Origin: Paenibacillus durus
GTDB lineage: Bacteria > Bacillota > Bacilli > Paenibacillales > Paenibacillaceae
NCBI RefSeq assembly: GCF_000756615.1
Contig: NZ_CP009288.1
Coordinates: forward strand, 3,596,001-3,660,000
DNA length: 64,000 nt
Reading direction: 5' to 3'
In this document: one piece after another, positions 33,929 through 42,937 of the stretch
Position numbering within the stretch: the stretch's first letter is position 1
Layout of the letters: each line of letters starts with the position of its first letter
Notes under the pieces: model-generated
What the model saw: the letters and a program-made list of their open reading frames with translations, nothing else
Databases searched by the model: none
What the model was told of the DNA's origin: nothing
Program-made: the position numbers and the translations under genes

Positions 33929-33951
33929 CTAAATTCAAACGGTATAAGGTC

Positions 33952-36255
33952 TTACAGTTCCGGATGCTCGTGCTTCGCTTTCAGGCGGGTCCAGCGGCGC
34001 TCTACTTCTTCCTTGAAGCCGTTCAGCGCAGCTTCGTTCTCTTCCTTGAGCAGATGCTTGGTTTTACCCATGCCTTTGAGCCATTCGGTAACGTCGACGC
34101 GTTTCTCCTTCTCTTCCGGATTGTACGTAATCGTGGTAACGCCTTGTTCCACTTCATACAGCGGGAAGAAGCAGGAATCGACAGCCAGAGATACCAGCTT
34201 GGTGCCTACATTGTCCTCGGTCATCCAGTTCAACGGGCAAGCAGACAAGATTTTGCCATATACAAGCCCTTCGTTTTGAGCGTACCATTGGGCTTTGGCG
34301 GCTTTCTTCACCAAATCCTGCGGGAACGCTTCGGAGCCTGTGAACACATAAGGAATATTGGTAGCAGCCATAATTTGCGGAGTATCTTTATGCTGCGTCA
34401 CTTTACCTTTTTGCGTCTTGCCGATGCTGGAAGTCGATGTGCGGTGACCAATCGGCGTCGAGTACGATTGCTGGGCACCCGTATTCATGTAGCCTTCGTT
34501 ATCATATTCCAGTACGATCATTTTGTGTCCGCGAAGCGCGGCGCCAATTGCCGGCCCCATACCGATGTCCATGCCGCCGTCGCCGGTAACCATGACAAAG
34601 GTGAAGTCGTCTTGCAGGTTCAGATGATCAAGTTCGCCACGGCGTTTGCGTTCCCAGAACATTTCAACAATACCGGACATTGTCGATGCTCCGCTTTGGA
34701 ACAGGTTGTGAATGAAAGTCGATTTATGCGACGAATAAGGATAGCCGGTCGTTGTAACAAAAGCGCAGCCTGTATGGTACAGAGCGACGATATCTCCTTC
34801 GATGCCTTTGAAGAACAGTTCCAGACCGGAGAAAATACCGCAGCCTGGGCAAGTGCCGTGACCTGGGGACAAGCGCTTCGGTTTAACGGTCAAGCTGCGC
34901 ATTGGCGGAATCTTAACCTTGAGTTTACCTGTCTCTTCATCCTTGTCCACAGTAATCAAGCCAGTCTTGAGAGACTCGAATTTAAGCGGTTTGATCACAC
35001 GCTTCGGCGCGCTTTCGGCAACGCCCGGATTGTGGCCGTAATAATCGAAAGGTACTTTCACTTCACCGGTTTCCGCTGCTTCAATAGCCAGCTCGAACAG
35101 GCTGTGGCCGTCTTCGGCGAAGAAGTCCTTGCCGCCGACACCGTAAATCCGGCTGATCACTTTCGTTGTTGTATTGCCGTAAGTGAACAGAGCTGCCTTG
35201 ATTTCATTAACCATGTTGCCGCCATGCGCTCCGAAAGAATCCGCGCGGTCGCCGACGGTGATGGCTTTAACGTTCTTCAGCGCTTCGGCAATTTGCTTTT
35301 GCGGGAACGGACGGATCATGTTCGGCGAAATGGCGCCGGCTTTCACGCCTTTTTCGCGAAGCTGGTCGACAACATCCTTGATGATCTCGGAAGCAGAGTT
35401 CATCAGGAATACCGCAACCTCAGCATCCTCCATCCGGTACTGCGACAGGATTGGGTAATAGCGGCCTGTCAGATCGCCATATTCTTTAGCGATTTCTTCA
35501 AATACTTCTCCGGCATTGTACATAGCCACGGATTGTTGGTATTTGTTGTTGATATAGTCGGGTTCGTTCATGTAAGGGCCGACAGAAATCGGGTTCTCGC
35601 GGTCCAGCGTGTCGTCATAACCTTTCGGTTGAGGTCCAATAAAGCTTTGGACATCTTCACGGTTCGCAATCGCTTGGACGCGGCGCTTCTGGTGAGAAGT
35701 GAAATATCCGTCCATAGCCACCAGTACTGGCAGGCGAACCTTGGCATGCTCGGCAAGCTTGATTGCCATGATGTTCATATCATATACGGACTGTGGATCC
35801 GGACACATCAGGATCGGCCAGCCGGTGTTCAGCGCAAAATACAGGTCGGAGTGATCGCCGTGGATATTCAGCGGTCCGGAGATGGACCGGCAGATGAGGT
35901 TCATGACCATCGGCATCCGCGTACCGGATTGAACCGGAAGCTGCTCCAGCATGTACAGGTAGCCTTGGGCGCTTGTCGCGTTAAATACGCGACCGCCCGC
36001 GGTGGAAGCGCCGTAACAGATACCCGCGGAGCTGTGTTCGCCGTCGGAAGGCACCAGCATGATGTCATGCTGTCCGCTGGCTTTCATGGAGTCGAGGAAC
36101 TGCGCAACCTCCGTGGACGGGGAGATCGGGAAATAGCCCATCACATGATAGTTGATTTGATGTGCAGCGTAAGCCGCCATTTCATTACCGGATTCATATA
36201 AAAACTTCTGCTCCACTTTGGCGGAGCCGACTTCCTTTTCGTAATCGATAGCCAT
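33952..36255 (-). CDS. 2-oxoacid:ferredoxin oxidoreductase, fused alpha-beta subunit
   Basis: 767 residues. Residues 1-430 are the alpha (pyrimidine-binding) part, with G-N-E-M-A-A-Y-A-A near the start and a domain II. After a linker, residues 470-767 form the beta part, with the TPP motif G-D-G-G-M-D-I-G-M-G-P-A-I near residue 590 and cluster Cys in P-G-H-G-T-C-P-G-C-G, H-T-G-C-A and S-A-C-P-L. The enzyme oxidises a 2-oxoacid such as pyruvate with CoA and reduces ferredoxin. It is translated after the gamma-delta gene (25-base gap). It may feed electrons to the adjacent nitrogenase-like proteins. Confidence 0.88.
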   Translation of the reverse strand: MAIDYEKEVGSAKVEQKFLYESGNEMAAYAAHQINYHVMGYFPISPSTEVAQFLDSMKASGQHDIMLVPSDGEHSSAGICYGASTAGGRVFNATSAQGYLYMLEQLPVQSGTRMPMVMNLICRSISGPLNIHGDHSDLYFALNTGWPILMCPDPQSVYDMNIMAIKLAEHAKVRLPVLVAMDGYFTSHQKRRVQAIANREDVQSFIGPQPKGYDDTLDRENPISVGPYMNEPDYINNKYQQSVAMYNAGEVFEEIAKEYGDLTGRYYPILSQYRMEDAEVAVFLMNSASEIIKDVVDQLREKGVKAGAISPNMIRPFPQKQIAEALKNVKAITVGDRADSFGAHGGNMVNEIKAALFTYGNTTTKVISRIYGVGGKDFFAEDGHSLFELAIEAAETGEVKVPFDYYGHNPGVAESAPKRVIKPLKFESLKTGLITVDKDEETGKLKVKIPPMRSLTVKPKRLSPGHGTCPGCGIFSGLELFFKGIEGDIVALYHTGCAFVTTTGYPYSSHKSTFIHNLFQSGASTMSGIVEMFWERKRRGELDHLNLQDDFTFVMVTGDGGMDIGMGPAIGAALRGHKMIVLEYDNEGYMNTGAQQSYSTPIGHRTSTSSIGKTQKGKVTQHKDTPQIMAATNIPYVFTGSEAFPQDLVKKAAKAQWYAQNEGLVYGKILSACPLNWMTEDNVGTKLVSLAVDSCFFPLYEVEQGVTTITYNPEEKEKRVDVTEWLKGMGKTKHLLKEENEAALNGFKEEVERRWTRLKAKHEHPEL

Positions 36256-36280
36256 TAGTGTTCCACCTTTCTCTCGGGAT

Positions 36281-37297
36281 TTAGATCTGGTTTACAAGAT
36301 CAAAAGTGTGACGGACCGTATTGGCCTCTGCGAAGCCTTCCTTCTCACGCGCACGGGAGAGTGCGGAGGTCGGGCAGGCTTCCACGCATTTGAGACAGCC
36401 TTTACAGTATTGATAATCGATCCCTTTCAGGAACATCATCGATCTGCCTTTTTTATTGACCTTCTCTTCCCAAACGAAACACATGTCCGGACAAACCGTA
36501 TCGCACTCTGCGCAGTTGATGCAGGACTCGTTGTCGTATACCGGCACAAGCCCGGAACGGGAAATGCTGAGATCTTTCAGGAAGCTTGTTCCCGGATTGA
36601 TGATGGTGCCGCCAATCGGCTGGGTTTCGTATCCGAGCGGCGAAATGTCGGACCGTACAAATTCCGGCATGCTCTCGCCTTCCGGCAGTTCAAACGTTTG
36701 GAACTTCACTTCATTGTAGCCGCGGTCGAAAGTCGTGATGGCCGATTGAACCGCTTGAGGATACTTCTTGCCGAGCGACTTCTCGATAACGCTCTTCATT
36801 GTATTAGGATCAAGGAACGGGCAGAGGCGGAACAGACCGCCCAGCATCGCCATGTTAACGCGGTTCTTCTCTTCCAGCGCGATAATGGTTGCATCGACAA
36901 CGGCGATTGTGCCCGCTGTTACACCAAGCAGTTCCTTCAGCTCTTCCGGAGATTTCGCAGAGTTGATCAGAACCGTGCTTTCTGCGGTAATACCGCTTGT
37001 TACATTAACAATCTTGCCCATGGCTTCGTGGAACACGGCAACGACATGCGGCCGTTCAACCGGCGAAGTATCGCGGATCGGCGTATTCAAATCGCAGAAA
37101 CGGATATGCGCTTTAACCGGCGAACCTTTCTTCTCCGAACCATAAGACGAGAAGCTGACGCCATTCATATTCGCGCCTACTACCCCTGCTTCAGCCAGCA
37201 TTTTACCGGCAAGGTTCGCGCCGAGACCTCCTATGGATTCGAGACGGATCTCGAAAAACCCGAGTTCGTTCACTTTCGGTAATTGTACCACCGACAT
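36281..37297 (-). CDS. 2-oxoacid:ferredoxin oxidoreductase, fused gamma-delta subunit
   Basis: 338 residues. Residues 10-200 are the gamma domain (G-G-L-G-A-N-L-A-G-K-M-L at its start). Residues 245-315 are a delta-type ferredoxin with two [4Fe-4S] motifs, C-I-N-C-A-E-C-D-T-V-C-P and C-K-G-C-L-K-C-V-E-A-C-P. It partners the fused alpha-beta gene downstream. The two-polypeptide layout (alpha-beta plus gamma-delta) is unusual; these parts are commonly four chains or one. Confidence 0.87.
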   Translation of the reverse strand: MSVVQLPKVNELGFFEIRLESIGGLGANLAGKMLAEAGVVGANMNGVSFSSYGSEKKGSPVKAHIRFCDLNTPIRDTSPVERPHVVAVFHEAMGKIVNVTSGITAESTVLINSAKSPEELKELLGVTAGTIAVVDATIIALEEKNRVNMAMLGGLFRLCPFLDPNTMKSVIEKSLGKKYPQAVQSAITTFDRGYNEVKFQTFELPEGESMPEFVRSDISPLGYETQPIGGTIINPGTSFLKDLSISRSGLVPVYDNESCINCAECDTVCPDMCFVWEEKVNKKGRSMMFLKGIDYQYCKGCLKCVEACPTSALSRAREKEGFAEANTVRHTFDLVNQI

Positions 37298-37800
37298 AAC
37301 CCCTTTCCTCTGTGTCAGCTAGAATAACATCCTGTTTGACTTTTTCAAAATTGTACCTTGATTCTACATCAAGCGAAGTGATAAATCTTGCACAAAATGA
37401 CTTAAGAGAATCATAAAAATTTATAAATCACGATTAATTCTCTTATATGCGACAGGGCTGCGTAACAGAAAGAGGAAGAAAGCTTCCATGGAAATCGATA
37501 AATGTGTACAAAAAGTGTCTTTCGGTTACCTGTGACATTTGTTGCCTTTAATCTAGCAAAATAATCTAAAATTTTATGTTAAATTTATCACATCCATAAT
37601 GACCAAAATCACATTATATGAAAGAAAAAAATGATGACTTGAAAAATTCCTGAATCTCGCAAAAAAAAACTCTCCCCGAGGCCGCAAAAGCCATCAAAGA
37701 AAGTTCATTTATCACCTTTTTGCTGTAGTCTTCGAAAATGAATGTAATGCAAAATGATTTTCACAAAAATATCAAATATTTAAAGCCGAATTTTGCTGCC
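37298..37800. other. Promoter region of the 2-oxoacid oxidoreductase operon
   Basis: About 500 AT-rich bases between the gamma-delta start and the pncB stop, with no gene. It holds a near-Fnr box (37577-37592) and an A9 run near 37664-37672 that, read on the minus strand, may be part of a weak pncB terminator. No clear -35/-10 pair was chosen. Confidence 0.55.
37577..37592 (-). promoter_or_regulatory. Near-match Fnr/Crp-type palindrome
   Basis: TGTTA-N6-TCACA, one mismatch from TGTGA-N6-TCACA. It lies about 280 bases before the gamma-delta start, far for direct activation unless the 5' leader is long. Confidence 0.35.
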
Positions 37801-39252
37801 TTATTCCCGGTCTGCCGGCATATGCTCCGTAATCAGCTCCTGCTTCCGGTTCCAAACCCTCTCGCTCAGGTTGACCCGGTACACCTCCGGATTCAATTTG
37901 CGCAAGTATTCCGGCCAGAACAGGCTCAACTGCTCTTTATGGTAACGGCGAATCTCGTCCAGCCCCGGAAGAGTGTATATTTGAAAGCCATTCACAAAGA
38001 TCGGCTCCAGCATCGGCAGCGCCTCATATCGGTCAACCTTCTTCTGCAAATAGGGATGCAGCGGATTGAACAGCTTCAGCGCGCGGCCGCTTTGCAGGAT
38101 GTCCTCATCCGGAAAACAGATATAATCAGCCAGGGCCCTTCCACTCGTTCCGATGATGCGGTATACATCCTTTTTGCCGGGCGTGGACACCTTCTCGGGA
38201 TTGGAGGATATCTTAATGGTAGGCACCATCTCCCCATCCTTGGATTCGATCTCTACCAGCTTGTAGACGCCCCCAAGAGAAGGCTGGTCGGATGCGGTAA
38301 TCAGCTGCGTGCCGACACCCCAAGTGTCGATCGCCGCTCCCTGCAGCTTCAGGTTGGAGATCGTGTTCTCATCCAAGTCGTTGCTTGCGACGATTTTGAC
38401 GTATTGAAGCCCCGCTTCATCCAGCATCCTCCGCGCCTGAATTGACAGATAGGCCAAATCTCCGCTGTCCAGCCGGATTGCATTCATGCGTTTACCTGCG
38501 GCCTCCAGCTTCTTGGCTGTCGCAATCGCATTCGGCACGCCGCTGCGCAATGTATCGAACGTATCAACAAGCAGGGTGACCCCATCAGGCAGCACTTTAG
38601 CGTACGTATCGAATGCTTCCTGCTCGCTTCCGAAGCTCTGTACCCAGGAGTGCGCATGAGTCCCCTTGGCAGGAATACCGAACATCCGGCCTGCCAGCAT
38701 ATTGGACGTTGCGTCAAAGCCGCTGATATACGCCGCCCGGGTGCCCCAGATCGCCGCGTCGGCCTCCTGAGCTCTCCTAGTGCCGAACTCAAGCAAAATA
38801 TCGTCCCCGGCCACCTGCTTGATCCGTGAAGCTTTCGTTGCGATCAGTGTCTGGAAATTCATGAAATTCAGAATAGCCGTCTCCACAAGCTGGGCCTCCA
38901 TAATCGTGCCCTCCACCCGGATCAGGGGCTCTTCCGGAAACACCAAAGCGCCTTCCTTCATGGAATAAATCGTGCCTTGGAAATGGAACTGCAGGAGATC
39001 TTCCAGAAAGGCCGGAGCGTAATTCTCTTCCTGCTCGGACAGATAGCGGATATCTTCCTCTGAAAACCGGAGGTTTCTGACATAGTTTACGATCCTTTCA
39101 AGGCCGGCAAATACGGCAAAGCCGTTGCCGAAAGGCAGCTTGCGGAAATAAGCTTCAAACACCGCGCGGCGCTTATAGGTGCCGTTCACCCAATGGGCGT
39201 ACATCATATTGATCTGATATTTATCCGTATGCAAAGCAAGCTCTCTGTACAA
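37801..39252 (-). CDS. pncB: Nicotinate phosphoribosyltransferase
   Basis: 483 residues. It converts nicotinate and PRPP to nicotinate mononucleotide in NAD salvage. Family motifs are L-H-T-D-K-Y-Q-I-N-M-M-Y near the start, G-T-R-R-A-Q around residue 160 and R-L-D-S-G-D-L-A near 250. I take the TTG at 39252 as start: AGGAG is 8 bases upstream and the N-terminus then fits the family. A longer ATG form at 39285 has no ribosome site and begins just after a terminator hairpin. Confidence 0.9.
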   Translation of the reverse strand: MYRELALHTDKYQINMMYAHWVNGTYKRRAVFEAYFRKLPFGNGFAVFAGLERIVNYVRNLRFSEEDIRYLSEQEENYAPAFLEDLLQFHFQGTIYSMKEGALVFPEEPLIRVEGTIMEAQLVETAILNFMNFQTLIATKASRIKQVAGDDILLEFGTRRAQEADAAIWGTRAAYISGFDATSNMLAGRMFGIPAKGTHAHSWVQSFGSEQEAFDTYAKVLPDGVTLLVDTFDTLRSGVPNAIATAKKLEAAGKRMNAIRLDSGDLAYLSIQARRMLDEAGLQYVKIVASNDLDENTISNLKLQGAAIDTWGVGTQLITASDQPSLGGVYKLVEIESKDGEMVPTIKISSNPEKVSTPGKKDVYRIIGTSGRALADYICFPDEDILQSGRALKLFNPLHPYLQKKVDRYEALPMLEPIFVNGFQIYTLPGLDEIRRYHKEQLSLFWPEYLRKLNPEVYRVNLSERVWNRKQELITEHMPADRE

Positions 39253-39295
39253 ATCATCATCTCCTGTCGTTGCTGCACTTTTCATGTATAGGCGG

Positions 39296-39315
39296 AAAAA
39301 GCGGCTGTTCGCCGC
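39296..39315 (-). terminator. Hairpin between pncA and pncB
   Basis: GCGGC / GCCGC stem followed by T5 on the minus strand. It may reduce pncB transcription relative to pncA. Confidence 0.55.
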
Positions 39316-39339
39316 TCCTCCTCACATCAAGATATATTG

Positions 39340-39891
39340 TTATAATGACTTCGCGTCTTTAACCACTTTGGCGCCCAGACTTCCGGCAAAATGCCCCAGC
39401 GCCCAGGCATGTCCTTCCGGGTTGAAGCTGGCTACGGCGTCCTCATGCACAACAATCGAAAAGCCTTTATTGTAAGCATCTACTGCGGTATGTAATACGC
39501 ATATATCCGTACATACGCCGATCAGGTGCAGCTCTGTGATCCCCCGCTCCCGAAGCTTCTGTTCCAGGTCGGTGCCGCAAAAAGCGCTGTAGCGGGTCTT
39601 GTCCATCCAATAGATGTCATCCCGGCGGGCCTCATATATATCCTTCAGCCTTCCGTACAGCTCCCTTCCTTCACTTCCCCGGAGATTATGGGGCGGAAAC
39701 AGCCTGCTCTCCGGATGAAAGGCATCATCCTGCTCATGCAAATCCACAGCCATCACCACATAATCGCCGTTCTCTGCAAATTCACCAGTCAATCGGCAGA
39801 TCCTTTCCTCAATATCGACCCCCGGCTGTCCCACCGGCAGGCTGCCATCGACAAAATCCTTCGTATAATCGATTACGATCAGCGCTCTCAT
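39340..39891 (-). CDS. pncA: Nicotinamidase
   Basis: 183 residues of the isochorismatase fold. It hydrolyses nicotinamide to nicotinate, the substrate of pncB. The triad is visible: Asp in I-D-Y-T-K-D-F near residue 8, Lys in D-K-T-R-Y-S-A-F near 97, and Cys in G-V-C-T-D-I-C-V near 135. The ATG at 39891 follows GGAGGAGG at good spacing. It lies between nrtR and pncB, all leftward. Confidence 0.9.
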   Translation of the reverse strand: MRALIVIDYTKDFVDGSLPVGQPGVDIEERICRLTGEFAENGDYVVMAVDLHEQDDAFHPESRLFPPHNLRGSEGRELYGRLKDIYEARRDDIYWMDKTRYSAFCGTDLEQKLRERGITELHLIGVCTDICVLHTAVDAYNKGFSIVVHEDAVASFNPEGHAWALGHFAGSLGAKVVKDAKSL

Positions 39892-39950
39892 GCAAGCAGC
39901 CTCCTCCCAGAATCTCAGCTTCTCCCCCATTGCCAAGTCCAAGCTCAAGA

Positions 39951-40724
39951 TTACGTATAGATGGACAGCAGCGGCTGATGATCGGTAAACATATACAGCT
40001 GCGCCGGACGCTGGGAATATTGGTTGGAGCTCATCGGATTGCCGTCCTCGTCCCGCACTTCCTGCAAAATGCCCTGGCGGCTGCGTGTGGAAGTGATTTT
40101 GCGGATAAAGTTAGGCTCCTTGAATTCCGGCACTACCGTCTGAATGACCTGATACAGCTCGCTCAGCGTAAAATGACGCGGCAGGAACTGCTTCGCAATC
40201 GTTGTCTGCAGCATCTGCTGCTGAATTCTCAGGTAGGCTTCCGAAATGATGGCATGATGGTCAAAAGCCAGCTCCAGCTCTTCCAGCGCCTCCTGCAGCG
40301 TAAACAGACCTACTTCTCCCGCATCGTCGGAAGCCCGTCTCTGTTCAAGCATCCATTCCTCAACCAGCGCAAAGAAAGCATGGCTGATAATCCATCCCCG
40401 AGGGTCCCGTCCCGGCGTACTGTACACCCCCAAGTATTCCAGGTGGCCGCCATCGACCCCGGTCTCTTCTTTTAATTCCCTTGTAGCCGCATCATATATC
40501 GACTCGTCCTCCTGGCAGAATCCGCCCGGAAGCGCCCACATTCCCTCGCAAGGCCACTTCTTCCGCTTGATCAGCATGACTCTCAGTTCACGGATCGGAA
40601 GCGTCTTGGTGACGGTCTTCCGCTCGCGTTTCGTTAAGGTAAACATGACGATATCGGCCGGAACACCATCCGGAGTGCGGTATTTTTTGGCGTTGTAGTG
40701 TTGTTCCCCGTTCTGGCTCACCAT
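39951..40724 (-). CDS. nrtR: NrtR-like Nudix transcriptional regulator of NAD metabolism
   Basis: 257 residues. Residues 5-160 are a Nudix domain with an intact Nudix box (G-x5-E-x7-R-E-L-x-E-E-x-G). Residues 165-257 match the winged-helix part of NrtR (F-T-L-S-E-L-Y-Q-V-I-Q-T, then F-I-R-K-I). NrtR proteins sense ADP-ribose and repress NAD genes. Sitting directly upstream of pncA and pncB supports this. The intact box means residual hydrolase activity is possible. No clear operator was picked out upstream. Confidence 0.8.
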   Translation of the reverse strand: MVSQNGEQHYNAKKYRTPDGVPADIVMFTLTKRERKTVTKTLPIRELRVMLIKRKKWPCEGMWALPGGFCQEDESIYDAATRELKEETGVDGGHLEYLGVYSTPGRDPRGWIISHAFFALVEEWMLEQRRASDDAGEVGLFTLQEALEELELAFDHHAIISEAYLRIQQQMLQTTIAKQFLPRHFTLSELYQVIQTVVPEFKEPNFIRKITSTRSRQGILQEVRDEDGNPMSSNQYSQRPAQLYMFTDHQPLLSIYT

Positions 40725-40939
40725 AAATCCATCCTTTGCCGCAGCTAATTTAGTTGATCGTATCCTTAGATGTTACCAAACCTAAACTTCGAAAATCAAC
40801 AACCTTGTATCATAAAGTTACATATTCCATGCGAAAGGCGCTTCAGATGGCTATTATGGCCTTAGAAAAGGACTTTTGCCCGTTTTACAGAATTATACTT
40901 ATAATTCATCCACCAACGTTTGTAAAGAGGAGCATCGAT

Positions 40940-41629
40940 ATGGAAATCATTGCATTGCGAATTCCCGAGTTCATTGAGCCGGACGGTTTGGAACTGCTAA
41001 TGAACAAAGTAAGCGAAAAAAAGAGAGATAAACTCTCAAAATACCGGCGCAAGGAAGATCTATACCGTTCCTTATTGGGAGAACTGCTCGTCCGCGTCAC
41101 GGCTTGTCAATATATCGGCTGCAAAAATGAGGCCATCCGATTTGTTTATAATCGTTACGGCAAGCCTTTTCTTGCTGAATATCCTAGCTTTTCATTCAAT
41201 CTGTCACATTCCGGAAGCTGGGCAGTCATCATCTGGGACCATCGTCAGCAGGCGCTTGGGGTGGACGTTGAGGAAATCAAGCCTATACACATGGAGATTG
41301 CTGAACGTTTTTTTGCAGATACCGAGTATCGCGATCTTGTGATAAAGCAGGGGAAGGATCAATTGGAATATTTCTTTCGTCTCTGGACACTTAAGGAAAG
41401 CTATGTTAAAGCCATGGGGAAGGGACTGTCTATACCCTTTAATGATTTTTCACTAGTCCAAAAAGGTGATAATGAATGGTTCTCTCCGGAAGCCGACAGG
41501 TTCCACTTTAAAAGTTTCAAAGCCGATGACCGCCATTCCCTCTCGGCTTGCGCCGAAACAGAGGACATTCCGGACCAGTTCAAGTTTATGTCTTTTCCGG
41601 CTTTATGCCGGATACTGGAGGAAATATAA
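40940..41629 (+). CDS. 4'-phosphopantetheinyl transferase, Sfp type
   Basis: 229 residues. It activates carrier proteins by adding phosphopantetheine to a Ser. Motifs are G-V-D-V-E-E-I (Mg-binding) near residue 114 and W-T-L-K-E-S-Y-V-K-A near residue 152. The ATG at 40940 is set by AAAGAGG 9 bases upstream; the open frame reaching 40754 lacks support. It is convergent with the end of the peptide synthetase operon and very likely activates its three carrier domains. Confidence 0.92.
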   Translation: MEIIALRIPEFIEPDGLELLMNKVSEKKRDKLSKYRRKEDLYRSLLGELLVRVTACQYIGCKNEAIRFVYNRYGKPFLAEYPSFSFNLSHSGSWAVIIWDHRQQALGVDVEEIKPIHMEIAERFFADTEYRDLVIKQGKDQLEYFFRLWTLKESYVKAMGKGLSIPFNDFSLVQKGDNEWFSPEADRFHFKSFKADDRHSLSACAETEDIPDQFKFMSFPALCRILEEI

Positions 41630-41631
41630 CA

Positions 41632-41665
41632 AGCCATTGCTCTTCGTGTACAAAGAACAATGGCT
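41632..41665. terminator. Hairpin between sfp-type gene and biosynthetic operon
   Basis: AGCCATTG / CAATGGCT stem with TCTT / AAGA pairing inside. The T tails are weak on both sides. It lies between convergent transcripts. Confidence 0.5.
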
Positions 41666-41698
41666 CGCGTGATATCGCTGGCTCTTTAATGGGTGAGG

Positions 41699-42925
41699 CT
41701 ACATGAGGATCTCCAGGAAAGCATCAATTCTGTTCTTCACATGATTAAATGCATAGTTGTTCCGGTCGATAAAATCCACATTAATGGTTAAGTACTTGAT
41801 TTTCTTTTCCCCGCATACTTCCCGCATCATCGGGCTTAGCGCCAGCATATTCCGGCAGCCCCACGCATTTGAAATAACGATGCCGTCAATTCCATAAGAG
41901 TCGCATACCTCTGCCAAATTCGCTTGAAGCCTTTCCATATGCCAGTGATATTCGATGGCCCTTCGGGCGATGCTGCGGTAAGGATCATCCGGGTCCAGCT
42001 TCATGATATTGCTGCTCCAAAGCGGAGCCCAGAAAATGACCTCCACTTCCTCCTCCATATACCGCATGATTTCATGCGAACCGTCCGGTGCCTGTCCCGC
42101 CCATAGCACCCGTTTCCCGCTTTTTTTGCTATCCGGCTTGTTGCTCATCTCCAACGCTTCCTGGTACAACGTTTTGCATAATTGTACATTCTCCGGCAGT
42201 CCGAAAGCGTTCATCGAGAAAATCTCCAGAAGCTCCCTTGAAACACCGGGCAAGCGGTGATCCCGCAATAAATCCGCCGTTTTGCAATAATACTCCCGGG
42301 CTTCGTTGGACTGGCGGACCACCCGGTCAATTTCCGACTCATGAAACTCCATATCCAGCGCCGCCGCCATGTCCTTCACCAGTATTCTCTGCTGCTCAGC
42401 CAGATAATCCAATGTATCATCATTCAATTCCGTCGGCGTTGTAATCGAGAAGAAAGGGCTCCGGTAATATTTGCTGGCAACATTGGCAAGCTTGCTCAGG
42501 CAATCGCAGGGCTGGTCATTGGCGAGCACGATATCCGGATTCGGATAACAATTAGCCATGATAACGCCGAACGATCCTCTAAGAAAGGAGCAGATATCCC
42601 GTGAAACGTGATTTTGCTGCGTCAGGTTGATGAACGAATCCGCGGACCCATACTGGGCTAAAAGAATCGCCATCGATTCGATATTCCACGGAATCATCCC
42701 CAGGGCGTAAACCAGCTCATTGGGAAACTGCTCGACGACATAGGCAACCTTCGAGTCCGGCTCATAAGCCTTTGAAAGACGGTATGCATTAAGCAGCGAC
42801 CGAATCCGGCTTGCCTTCAAATGTGTGGTACTGGACAAATCCTGGATACGGCAAGCCTCCAGCACCTCCGTCATATTCCGGTGCTGCGACTTGCGGTCGC
42901 TGTCCGCAACTTCAAATAGATTCAT
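41699..42925 (-). CDS. 2-hydroxyacyl-CoA dehydratase family subunit (D-component)
   Basis: 408 residues of the HgdA/HgdB-FldB/FldC-BcrB/C family. These subunits bind a [4Fe-4S] cluster and, after ATP-driven one-electron activation, dehydrate 2-hydroxyacyl-CoA (or reduce aryl-CoA rings in the Bcr branch). Cys typical of cluster ligands lie in D-I-C-S-F-L-R (near 112), N-D-Q-P-C-D-C-L (near 141) and N-A-W-G-C-R-N (near 355). It is last in the cluster, 12 bases after the partner subunit. AAGGAG precedes the ATG. Confidence 0.85.
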   Translation of the reverse strand: MNLFEVADSDRKSQHRNMTEVLEACRIQDLSSTTHLKASRIRSLLNAYRLSKAYEPDSKVAYVVEQFPNELVYALGMIPWNIESMAILLAQYGSADSFINLTQQNHVSRDICSFLRGSFGVIMANCYPNPDIVLANDQPCDCLSKLANVASKYYRSPFFSITTPTELNDDTLDYLAEQQRILVKDMAAALDMEFHESEIDRVVRQSNEAREYYCKTADLLRDHRLPGVSRELLEIFSMNAFGLPENVQLCKTLYQEALEMSNKPDSKKSGKRVLWAGQAPDGSHEIMRYMEEEVEVIFWAPLWSSNIMKLDPDDPYRSIARRAIEYHWHMERLQANLAEVCDSYGIDGIVISNAWGCRNMLALSPMMREVCGEKKIKYLTINVDFIDRNNYAFNHVKNRIDAFLEILM

Positions 42926-42937
42926 CGGCGTCTCCTT

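Noticed and set aside
33638..33950. S-box (SAM) riboswitch upstream of the metY operon
   Set aside because: No match to the S-box core sequences; the hairpins present are better read as terminators.
33964..36201. A 745-codon plus-strand open frame opposite the 2-oxoacid oxidoreductase alpha-beta gene
   Set aside because: It is the antisense shadow of a gene with strong TPP and cluster motifs; the translated shadow has no recognisable domain and no ribosome site.
36308..37282. A 324-codon plus-strand frame opposite the gamma-delta gene
   Set aside because: Antisense shadow caused by GC-rich third positions; no domain or start signal.
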